From contig JAFAXJ010000214.1 in assembly GCA_019241095.1 (NCBI GenBank), positions 1 through 9,110 on the forward strand: 9,110 bases of DNA. Direction: 5' to 3'. Under the pieces are notes generated by a model, which was given only the letters and a program-made list of their open reading frames with translations, made no database searches and was not told the DNA's origin. The position numbers and the translations under genes are program-made. Positions 1 to 6,848 of this stretch are shown one piece after another (position 1 is the first letter of the stretch; the number at the start of each line of letters is the position of its first letter). The stretch is from Verrucomicrobiota bacterium. Its GTDB lineage: Bacteria; Verrucomicrobiota; Verrucomicrobiia; Chthoniobacterales; JAFAMB01.

Positions 1-1
1 A

Positions 2-1036
2 GGTAAGCTCCTTGATCTGAGAGAGTTCTTCGCAAAGCAACCGGCGGAGCAGGCTCTCATAGAAAATACTTACTATCGCTTTGACCAAGGAAAGAAAGTC
101 ATTGGAACCGGTCTCGCTACCGGAGTGGTTCTTCTCTACTTCAATAAAGATATTTTCGATAAAGCTGGTATTCCATATCCGCCGGCTGCGGCAGATCAGG
201 CGTGGACCTGGGACAAGTTCGTGGAAGTTTCCAAAAAGCTCACCAGAGATCGCAGTGGGAATAACGCAACGAGCCCGAAATTTGAGCCCACGAAGATCGA
301 CACCTATGCGCTAGCGTTCCCGCAGTCTTGGTGGGGATATATGGCGCTGATCTATAGTAATGAAGGAAAGATCGCCAGTGATGACGGGACTACTCTTCTG
401 CTTAATCAAGCTCCTGACGTTCAGGTATTACAGGCTCTTCAGAATTACATTGTTACCGACCATCTCTCGCCCAAACCGACACAGAACCAGAATCTGCCGG
501 CATCAGATATATTAATGGAGACTGGCAAAGTTGCGATGGGCATAGATGGGATGTGGAAGGTGTTGGATTACAGTAAGCTAAAGCTTCACTGGGGCGTAGC
601 TGCGCTTCCGTATTTTAAGAAACCGATAACAATCCTTTTGAGTGCGCCGAAAGTTATTTTTGCGGCGACCAAACACCCTAACGAGGCATTCGAATTTTAT
701 CAATACATTAGTGACCCGCAACAGGTCGACCTCTTTAAAGATGGATTATGGGCGCCATTGCAGAAGCGCTATTTCACTGATCCGAAATTGCTAGCTTCCT
801 GGCTGGATGCAAAACCAGGTGTTTATCCTCGCGAATCCAAGGATGTCATTGTTGACTACACCCTTAACCATGTTGCGCCCCAGCCTCCTGTTTACTGGTT
901 GAAAAACGTCCAGCAAATCATGAACGAAGCTGTTACCCCGGCACTGGACGAGATATGGAATGGTAAACTGAATGCGCAACAAGCTATGGATGAAGCCGTC
1001 CGAAAAGCAAAACCGCTGATGCAAGGAAGATGGTAG
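2..1036 (+). CDS. ABC transporter substrate-binding protein, carbohydrate type (5' end missing)
   Basis: This is the C-terminal 344 residues of an extracytoplasmic solute-binding protein of the family 1 (CUT1, sugar or oligosaccharide) type. The reading frame is open from position 2, so the signal peptide and N-terminal lobe start lie outside the window; the GTG at 125 is internal. Family traits visible are the hinge-like stretch VVLLYFNKDIFDKAGIPYPP followed by a WTWDKFVEVSKKLT segment, a central GKVAMGIDGMWKV motif, the AAFEFYQYIS-like helix (here EAFEFYQYISDPQQ), and a C-terminal helix in which a WNGKLNAQQAMDEAV segment ends the protein, all typical of these proteins. The many Trp and Tyr residues fit stacking against sugar rings, but the ligand cannot be read from sequence. 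Two permease genes follow at 1062 and 2003, so it should deliver its ligand to that pair. The family call is firm; the substrate is unknown. Confidence 0.9.
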   Translation, partial: GKLLDLREFFAKQPAEQALIENTYYRFDQGKKVIGTGLATGVVLLYFNKDIFDKAGIPYPPAAADQAWTWDKFVEVSKKLTRDRSGNNATSPKFEPTKIDTYALAFPQSWWGYMALIYSNEGKIASDDGTTLLLNQAPDVQVLQALQNYIVTDHLSPKPTQNQNLPASDILMETGKVAMGIDGMWKVLDYSKLKLHWGVAALPYFKKPITILLSAPKVIFAATKHPNEAFEFYQYISDPQQVDLFKDGLWAPLQKRYFTDPKLLASWLDAKPGVYPRESKDVIVDYTLNHVAPQPPVYWLKNVQQIMNEAVTPALDEIWNGKLNAQQAMDEAVRKAKPLMQGRW

Positions 1037-1061
1037 CAAGGTTTGTTGCGCCGAGAGCAGG

Positions 1062-2006
1062 ATGCAAGAGGTCTTGATTGGCAAGGCAGCCCGCCGGTCT
1101 CAGAGACTTTCAGGGAAGCTGCGGTATCGCACGAAGGAGGCGTTCTGGGGAGTCGTTTGCGTATTGCCTGCCATCCTAGGTTTTCTCCTGTGGCAGTTAG
1201 GTCCGATCGTTGGAAGCCTGTTGTTAGCATTTACCGATTGGTCCGTGGCGGGAGTACCGCATTGGATCGGCTCGGCAAATTTTCAAAGGATTTTCTTTAA
1301 TGACGAACTGTTTTACAAATCGCTTTCGGTGACGCTGAGCTATGCCCTTTTGAGTGTGCCGTTAACGATGTTGTTTGCTTTCGCGCTTGCGCTATTGCTC
1401 AACCAGAAGCTTGCAGGAACTCGGATCTTTCGCACAATCTTCTATCTTCCGTCCACGGTTCCTGTAATAGCCAGCAGCGTGCTTTGGCTGTGGCTTTTCA
1501 ATCCCGATTTTGGTTTACTGAACGCAATTCTGGATCAGCTCGGACTCCCCAAACAACAGTGGATCTATGACGAAGCAACTGTTCTGCCATCCCTGATCTT
1601 AATGAATCTTTGGAGCGTCGGCCCGATGATGATCATCTTTTTGGCCGGCCTCCAGGGTATACCGAGGTATTTGTACGAAGCGGTCGAGGTGGACGGAGGG
1701 AATGCGCTTCATAAGCTTTGGCACATTACTGTTCCACTCCTCACTCCTACGATCCTCTTTAACCTGATCCTTAGTATCATCGATACGTTACAAGCCTTCA
1801 CACAACCTTACGTAATGACCCAAGGCGGCCCGAACAATGCCAGCTTGTTATACGTTCTTTACCTTTACCGTAAGGCATTCAAGGAGGCGCAGATGGGCTA
1901 CGCATCCGCCTTGGCCTGGATCTTGTTTGTTTTCATTGCAGTGGTCAGTTTTCTGGTGATGCGTTCTTCGCGTCGCTGGGTTTACTATGAAGGAGGGGAG
2001 CGATGA
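1062..2006 (+). CDS. ABC transporter permease, MalF/UgpA-like (CUT1)
   Basis: Inner-membrane permease of a binding-protein-dependent importer, 314 residues, near the usual length of UgpA-like permeases. It has about six hydrophobic segments; the first begins near residue 28 and the last ends in a basic tail (SSRRW). The diagnostic EAA loop that contacts the ATPase is at residues ~206-228 (EAVEVDGG, then the hydrophobic ITVPLLTP). The stretch TQGGPNNASLLYVLYLYRKAF, just beyond it, is typical of MalF/UgpA proteins. ATG 1062 lies 25 bases after the binding-protein stop and has only a weak purine-rich stretch (GAGAGCAGG) immediately upstream. No alternative in-frame start fits without entering the first membrane segment. 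The end overlaps the next permease gene by 4 bases (ATGA), so the two are probably translationally coupled and form a heterodimeric channel. Confidence 0.94.
   Translation: MQEVLIGKAARRSQRLSGKLRYRTKEAFWGVVCVLPAILGFLLWQLGPIVGSLLLAFTDWSVAGVPHWIGSANFQRIFFNDELFYKSLSVTLSYALLSVPLTMLFAFALALLLNQKLAGTRIFRTIFYLPSTVPVIASSVLWLWLFNPDFGLLNAILDQLGLPKQQWIYDEATVLPSLILMNLWSVGPMMIIFLAGLQGIPRYLYEAVEVDGGNALHKLWHITVPLLTPTILFNLILSIIDTLQAFTQPYVMTQGGPNNASLLYVLYLYRKAFKEAQMGYASALAWILFVFIAVVSFLVMRSSRRWVYYEGGER
1990..2001 (+). promoter_or_regulatory. strong ribosome binding site for the second permease
   Basis: AAGGAGGGGAGCG immediately precedes ATG 2003 and contains a near-perfect Shine-Dalgarno core (AGGAGG) at a workable distance. 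It lies inside the end of the preceding permease gene and fixes the start at 2003 rather than at the out-of-frame ATG 1987. It is the clearest ribosome binding site in the operon; most other genes here have weak ones. Confidence 0.75.
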
Positions 2007-2884
2007 CCGCGACGCGGCAATTACTCAAGCACGCCCCAGCTGGGAAGAGCCGCCTCATATGGAGCCGGGTGATTGCACGAGTTTGCAACTATCTTTTCTG
2101 CCTCGTAGTTGGTTCCTTAATGCTACTGCCATTGATTTGGCTGGTTCGCAGCTCCCTAATGAGTCTTGATCAGATTTTTCGTTATCCCCCAGAATTAGTT
2201 CCTAAGCCTTTGCAATGGCAGAACTATCCTGAAGCTCTGACGACCATACCATTTTTTCTTTACTTGCAGAACACCGTTTTCATTCTTTTACCTAGTGTTC
2301 TAGGCACAGTCGTTACTGCAACTTTGGCAGCCTTCGGCTTTTCGCGGTTGCGTTGGCGTGGTCGTGACCTGGTCTTTAATGTACTTTTGAGCAGCTTAAT
2401 GCTCCCTTACGCCATAACCCTGATTCCAACATTCATTCTCTGGGCGCGCCTGGGGCTAGTCAATTCAACATGGCCATTGATCGTTCCGCGATGGTTCGGT
2501 GGCGGAGCATTTTATATTTTTCTGCTAAGACAGTTCTTCAGGACTATTCCTCGTGAGCTCGACGAGGCTGCTTTACTAGACGGTGCAAACCCGCTTCATA
2601 TCTTGTGGTTTATTATCGTTCCTCTCAGTCGTCCCGCCTTGATAGCTGTTACCATCTTTTCGGCGTTGTCGGCCTGGAACGATTTCTTAGGGCCATTGAT
2701 TTATCTGAATGATTCCAACAAGTTTACTCTTGCTCTGGGCCTTTCGGAGTTTGCAGGGCTTTACAGCTCCCAGTGGCACCTGTTAATGGCTGCTGCTTTT
2801 GTGGTAATCGCACCTGTTGCGTTACTTTTCTTTTTCGCGCAAAAATATTTTATTAGGGGCATTGCGCTAACGGCGACTAAATGA
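2003..2884 (+). CDS. ABC transporter permease, MalG/UgpE-like (CUT1)
   Basis: Second inner-membrane permease, 293 residues, with six predicted hydrophobic segments; the first is around residues 27-50. The EAA loop is at residues ~185-211 (ELDEAALLDGANPLH, then IIVPLSRP). The AWNDFLGPLIYL motif and the C-terminal QKYFIRGIALTATK-like ending are hallmarks of the MalG branch. The start at 2003 overlaps the previous stop by 4 bases and has the strong AGGAGG site. It pairs with the 1062-2006 product to form the translocation channel of the importer. No ATP-binding subunit is encoded in the window, so the MalK/UgpC-like ATPase must lie upstream or be shared with other importers, as is known for several CUT1 systems. 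Confidence 0.95.
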   Translation: MTATRQLLKHAPAGKSRLIWSRVIARVCNYLFCLVVGSLMLLPLIWLVRSSLMSLDQIFRYPPELVPKPLQWQNYPEALTTIPFFLYLQNTVFILLPSVLGTVVTATLAAFGFSRLRWRGRDLVFNVLLSSLMLPYAITLIPTFILWARLGLVNSTWPLIVPRWFGGGAFYIFLLRQFFRTIPRELDEAALLDGANPLHILWFIIVPLSRPALIAVTIFSALSAWNDFLGPLIYLNDSNKFTLALGLSEFAGLYSSQWHLLMAAAFVVIAPVALLFFFAQKYFIRGIALTATK

Positions 2885-2929
2885 ATCGGCTAACAATCCA
2901 ATATTACACTTTCCAGAAACATTTCCCTT

Positions 2930-3295
2930 ATGCCCAAAACTAACTCGCAAGAAGCTGCATTTCCTGAGTGGGGTGAGATCTCAAAATATGGCATTAACAC
3001 GTTACAGGTAGGAGATGTCGTCAAACTCCATTTCCATGACGCTAACGAGTTCTGGGTGATTGTTAGTGGTAAAGGAAATGCAACGAGCGAGGGGATCAGT
3101 TATGAATTGGGGCCTGGTGATATTCTAATGACGAAAGCAGGGGACGAGCATTCTTTGGTAGTAACAGAGGAAATGGTCGCTGTATACCTTTATGGAGTGA
3201 TGCCACCAGGTGGTCGATTCGGTTATCTTTTTCGTGGAATCGATCCGCCATTCGAGGATTGGAAAAAGGTCAGAACGTCTACGCGTTTAGATTGA
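2930..3295 (+). CDS. small single-domain cupin protein
   Basis: A 121-residue protein with one conserved beta-barrel cupin domain. Cupin motif 1, G(X)5HXH(X)3E(X)6G, is matched exactly from Gly28 (His34, His36, Glu40, closing Gly47). Motif 2 is recognisable at GDILMTKAGDEH, with His74 as the fourth metal ligand but Lys69 where Pro is usual. All four ligands for a divalent metal are therefore present, so it may be an enzyme (isomerase, dioxygenase or lyase) or a ligand-binding protein; the sequence does not decide which. It starts 45 bases after the permease stop and ends 3 bases before the ligase gene. No good Shine-Dalgarno sequence precedes ATG 2930, but an in-frame stop just upstream (TAA 2891) leaves no better ATG. 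Its composition resembles the transporter genes, suggesting it belongs to the uptake block. The specific function is not recognised. Confidence 0.85.
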   Translation: MPKTNSQEAAFPEWGEISKYGINTLQVGDVVKLHFHDANEFWVIVSGKGNATSEGISYELGPGDILMTKAGDEHSLVVTEEMVAVYLYGVMPPGGRFGYLFRGIDPPFEDWKKVRTSTRLD

Positions 3296-3298
3296 TAG

Positions 3299-5263
3299 AT
3301 GAAAGGCGATCATATACCGCTTTGGCAGCCAAGCGAGAGGGATCTGACGGAGTCAAATCTCGCATGCTTCGCGAGAGCGAACGGATTTGAGGTTGCGGAT
3401 TACGGAACATTGCATCGCTGGTCGGTCAGCGAACCAGACGAATTCTGGAACGCTGTCTGGGACTTTACGGGTATCGTCGGCGATCGCGGAAACGTTGTAA
3501 TAGAACGCCGAAGCGGAGGAGACATGTTCTGCGCACGTTGGTATCCAGACGCAAGACTTAATTTTGCTGAAAACCTGCTATGTGGCGAAGAAGGGCGTCT
3601 GGCACTCGTCGAAGCAACCGAGGAGGGTGTCAAACGCCGCGTCTCGATCGGCGAGCTTAGAGGCCTGGTGGCAAGCGCACAACAAGGGTTGAAACGCCTT
3701 GGCGTAATGCGTGGCGATCGCGTTGCGGGCATACTGCCCAACAACGTAGATGCGCTGGTGGCGCTTCTGGCAACGGCGTCGGTTGGCGCGGTGTGGATAT
3801 CGTGTTCGCCGGATTTCGGCGCGCCGGGAATTATCGACCGAATAGGTCAGGTTAACCCTAAGGTGGTGATCGCGGCGCTTTCGTATGTTTATAACGGAAA
3901 GCGCTACGAGCTCGGAGACAAATTGTCAGCCGTTCTGTCCGGCGTCGCCGGATTAGAGAACCTGGTATTAACCGGTCACTCAGTTCCATTGATCGATGCG
4001 CACGGCGTTAATTGCCTGACTTGGGAGCAAATGTGCGATGTGGAGACCAAGGCGCTCAGCTTTGAGCGCGTACCGTTTGCTCATCCGTTATACGTCATGT
4101 TCACGTCCGGTACGACCGGTCTACCCAAAGCTATTGTTCATACGACGGGAGGAGTGCTGCTCGAGCATCGCAAGGAACACGTGCTGCATTGTGACGTTCG
4201 TCCGGGAGATGTCATGAGCTGGTACACGAACACGGCCTGGATGATGTACCATTGGCTTATTTCCGGGCTCGCGAGTCATGCGGCGGTCGTGCTATACGAT
4301 GGCGCACCGATAATCAGGCTGGGAAAATCGGTTGATTGCGGGATCCTGTGGCGGATTGCACAGGATGCGGGAGTAACGCACTTTGGTACCAGCCCGCGTT
4401 ATCTGGCATCGCTGGCGCAAGCCGGGTATGAACCTGGTCGGCAAAACGATCTGGAAGTTTTACGGAGCGTGCTGTCGGCTGGTGCGCCGGTGTCAGCTGA
4501 GCAGTTCGAGTGGGTATATGGATCAATCAAGCAGGACATGATTTTTGCATCGATCTCGGGAGGAACTGAGATCATCGGCTGTTTTGTGCTTGGCTCACCA
4601 ATCCATCCAGTGCGGCGAGGAGAGATCGCCTGCAAAAGTCTCGGGCTCGCTGTCGACGTGCTTGACGAGCGAGGCGCATCGGTAATCGGCCGCAAAGGTG
4701 ACCTTGTTTGCACTGAGCCGTTTCCTAGCGCGCCATTAACCTTCTGGGGCGAAGGCGGCGAAGAGCGTTATCACGCAGCCTACTTCGAGGAACGGCCAGG
4801 AATCTGGACGCATGGTGATCTCGCAGAGCAGACAATATATGGGTCAGTCATCATCTATGGTCGCACCGACACAACGCTCAAACCTGGCGGCGTACGGATA
4901 GGAACTGCGGAAATCTATCGTATTCTTGAGACGGTGCCGGAGATCCACGATTCCATCGTTTTCGGGCGGATAGTTGATGACGATGAGGAAATTATCTGCT
5001 GCGTTGTGATGAAAGAGGGTTGCGTGATGAATGGCGAGCTAAAGGCAAGGTTGCGTTCGGAGCTGCGGCAGAAAGCATCTCCGCGGCATGTGCCAAGCCA
5101 CATTTATCAGGTTAGTGCGGTGCCGTACACAATCACTGGTAAGCGAGTCGAGGGCGCGGTGCGTGCAGTTGTTGCGGGCAAGCCAGTGAAAAACATTGGT
5201 TCACTTGTCAACCCGTCATGCCTAGAAGAATACAGCGCTTTGCGCATTGAGAGTCGCTCATGA
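3299..5263 (+). CDS. acetoacetyl-CoA synthetase (acetoacetate--CoA ligase)
   Basis: A 654-residue adenylate-forming enzyme of the acetoacetyl-CoA synthetase subfamily (ATP + acetoacetate + CoA to acetoacetyl-CoA + AMP + PPi, EC 6.2.1.16), cytoplasmic. The N-terminus carries the subfamily's LWQPS opening and the RWYPDARLNFAENLL linker. Core motifs are in order: MFTSGTTGLPK at residues 267-277 (phosphate-binding A3), SGGTE at 420-424 (A5), THGD at 504-507 (A7), GRTD at 521-524 (A8, hinge) and TGK with the catalytic Lys615 (A10). The segments ISGGTEIIGCFVLGSPI and the C-terminal GKPVKNIGSLVNPSCLEEY separate it from acetyl-CoA synthetase. The length is normal for the family. ATG 3299 is 3 bases after the cupin stop and has no obvious Shine-Dalgarno sequence. 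The stop overlaps the next start (ATGA). A substrate other than acetoacetate, such as another short 3-oxo acid, is possible. Confidence 0.93.
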   Translation: MKGDHIPLWQPSERDLTESNLACFARANGFEVADYGTLHRWSVSEPDEFWNAVWDFTGIVGDRGNVVIERRSGGDMFCARWYPDARLNFAENLLCGEEGRLALVEATEEGVKRRVSIGELRGLVASAQQGLKRLGVMRGDRVAGILPNNVDALVALLATASVGAVWISCSPDFGAPGIIDRIGQVNPKVVIAALSYVYNGKRYELGDKLSAVLSGVAGLENLVLTGHSVPLIDAHGVNCLTWEQMCDVETKALSFERVPFAHPLYVMFTSGTTGLPKAIVHTTGGVLLEHRKEHVLHCDVRPGDVMSWYTNTAWMMYHWLISGLASHAAVVLYDGAPIIRLGKSVDCGILWRIAQDAGVTHFGTSPRYLASLAQAGYEPGRQNDLEVLRSVLSAGAPVSAEQFEWVYGSIKQDMIFASISGGTEIIGCFVLGSPIHPVRRGEIACKSLGLAVDVLDERGASVIGRKGDLVCTEPFPSAPLTFWGEGGEERYHAAYFEERPGIWTHGDLAEQTIYGSVIIYGRTDTTLKPGGVRIGTAEIYRILETVPEIHDSIVFGRIVDDDEEIICCVVMKEGCVMNGELKARLRSELRQKASPRHVPSHIYQVSAVPYTITGKRVEGAVRAVVAGKPVKNIGSLVNPSCLEEYSALRIESRS

Positions 5264-6417
5264 AGGCGCGTTGTTTTGGCGCCATTGTGGGGATTGGCGA
5301 ACTAAAACCGGTGCGTCGCACCCAAGGCGCAACAACCCTGGGCTTTATAGGCGAGGCGGTGCGAATGGCGGTCGCAGACGCCGGACTGGATAAGGACTCA
5401 ATCGATGGTCTTCTCGTCGGCCCGCAAGTAGGCGAGACTCCCCAACATGTGCCCGCCACCGTTGCGGAATATCTCGGCATCAGGCCAAGCATGGCAAACG
5501 TGGTCGATCTTGGAGGGGCTAGTGGCGCGGGCATGGTGTGGCGCGCAACTGCTGCGATTGCTATGGGCATGTGTGACGCGGTGGTGTGTGTGCTGGCCAA
5601 TGTGAGGGAGGCCGATCCGCCTCGTTCCCCAAACCGCAATCCAATACGTGAGTTCGACGTTCCATTCGGTGCGTCCGGCGCCAATGTTTCATATGCGTTG
5701 TCAATGCGGCGACACATGGCCGAATTTGGGTCGACGCCCGAACAATTTGCGCGTATCGCCGTCTTGGCGCGCCGGAACGCACAGCTCAATCCGAATGCAA
5801 TCTTCTATGGACAGCCTGCGACGATCGAAGACGTGCTCGGGTCTGCAATCATCGCCAGCCCTCTTCACATGCTTGAAATTGTGATGCCGGTCGCCGGAGG
5901 CGCGGCGCTGGTCGTCGTCAGTTCGGAGCGTGCCCGTTCACTCAAGCACCCGCCCGTGCATCTGCTGGGCGCGGGCGAAAAGATTACCCATCGCGCCATT
6001 AGTCAAGCTCCGTCGCTGACTTCAGGACCACTTAAGGCTGCGATACAGAAGGCACTTGCGCATGCCGGTGTTAAGGTTACCGATATGAGCCTGCTGTCAC
6101 TTTACGACTGCTACACCATCATGGTAGGTTTAACTCTCGAAGACGCAGGCCTTTGTGAGGCAGGGCGCTTCGGGCACTGGATGAACGATCACTCCTTTGA
6201 TCATGAAGGCGATTTTCCGCTCAATACTCATGGGGGCCAACTCGGCTGCGGCCAAGCTGACCTTGCCGGCGGCATGACTCACATTGTGGAGGCGGTACTG
6301 CAACTTCGTCATGAAGCTGGTCAGCGTCAGATTCCCAATGCGCAAATGGCGTTGGTAACAGGCAACGGCGCTACAATCAGCGAAGCCACGGCGCTCGTGC
6401 TGGGAGCCGATGCATGA
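5260..6417 (+). CDS. thiolase-fold protein of the SCP-x/Ltp2 (DUF35-partner) group, lacking canonical thiolase Cys and His
   Basis: A 385-residue thiolase-superfamily protein. The N-terminal domain carries the motif DLGGASG at residues 83-89, where a true thiolase has its nucleophilic Cys. The C-terminal domain has YDCYT at 282-286 (the position of the HDCFT signature in SCP-x thiolases) and NTHGGQLGCGQADLAGG from residue 322, where the usual GHPxGxTG histidine motif is altered. The expected final CGGG is VTGNGA. The protein is therefore unlikely to work by the classic Cys-acyl mechanism. Relatives with a DUF35 partner include Ltp2-type aldolases of steroid side-chain degradation and the PhlC subunit of the phloroglucinol acyltransferase. 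The next gene encodes just such a DUF35 protein and overlaps this one by 8 bases. The likely role is carbon-carbon cleavage or acyl transfer on a CoA thioester; the substrate is not determinable. The start overlaps the synthetase stop (ATGA), with GAGAG six bases upstream. Confidence 0.88.
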   Translation: MKARCFGAIVGIGELKPVRRTQGATTLGFIGEAVRMAVADAGLDKDSIDGLLVGPQVGETPQHVPATVAEYLGIRPSMANVVDLGGASGAGMVWRATAAIAMGMCDAVVCVLANVREADPPRSPNRNPIREFDVPFGASGANVSYALSMRRHMAEFGSTPEQFARIAVLARRNAQLNPNAIFYGQPATIEDVLGSAIIASPLHMLEIVMPVAGGAALVVVSSERARSLKHPPVHLLGAGEKITHRAISQAPSLTSGPLKAAIQKALAHAGVKVTDMSLLSLYDCYTIMVGLTLEDAGLCEAGRFGHWMNDHSFDHEGDFPLNTHGGQLGCGQADLAGGMTHIVEAVLQLRHEAGQRQIPNAQMALVTGNGATISEATALVLGADA

Positions 6418-6829
6418 ACAAGTTTACCAATCGCTAATGACTCCAGGGCCCATACCCAACGCTATCAGCGAGCCTTTCTGGTCGGCTGCGCGGCGGAATG
6501 AACTCGCGTTGCAGCGGTGCGAACAATGCTCGCAATGGTTCTTTTATCCACGTGCCCACTGCCCCCATTGTTGGAGCGAACGCATTTCGTGGCACAAAGC
6601 TAGCGGCCAAGGCGTGATTAAGACTTTTTCGGTGATTCATCGACCCTCACATCCCGCTTGGCTGCCCGCCGCGCCGTATGTTCTCGCCTTGATTGAACTT
6701 GCCGAAGGCCCGACAATGCTCAGTCAGTTGACCGGGGATAGAGTCGTCGGAGCAAAAATTGGGCAAAGCGTGTCGCTGCGTTGCGTGCCGGTCGGAGATT
6801 TCATTCTGCCATTCTTTGAACCGATCTAG
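6410..6829 (+). CDS. DUF35 protein: zinc ribbon plus OB-fold, partner of the thiolase-like protein
   Basis: A 139-residue protein. An N-terminal helix region containing EPFWSAARRNELALQRC leads into a rubredoxin-like zinc ribbon with Cys37, Cys40, Cys51 and Cys54 (CxxC-x10-CxxC). A C-terminal OB-fold follows (GQGVIKTFSVIHRP, then PYVLALIELAEGPTMLSQL and a GQSVSLRCVPV strand). This is the full DUF35 architecture at normal length. Characterised members form complexes with thiolase-superfamily enzymes and help position or shuttle the CoA thioester. The gene overlaps the thiolase-like gene by 8 bases and ends 19 bases before the second thiolase, so its most likely partner is the 5260-6417 product. 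GGGAG lies a few bases before ATG 6410; ATG 6437 is an in-frame alternative that would remove nine residues without touching the domains. Confidence 0.92.
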   Translation: MHEQVYQSLMTPGPIPNAISEPFWSAARRNELALQRCEQCSQWFFYPRAHCPHCWSERISWHKASGQGVIKTFSVIHRPSHPAWLPAAPYVLALIELAEGPTMLSQLTGDRVVGAKIGQSVSLRCVPVGDFILPFFEPI

Positions 6830-6848
6830 ACAGTCAAGGTAAAAACAA

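Noticed and set aside
5208..5789. 193-codon open frame on the minus strand
   Set aside because: It lies wholly opposite the end of the synthetase gene and the N-terminal half of the thiolase-like gene, both with clear family motifs. Its translation is Arg/Ser/Pro/Ala-rich and shows no domain; it is a high-G+C shadow.
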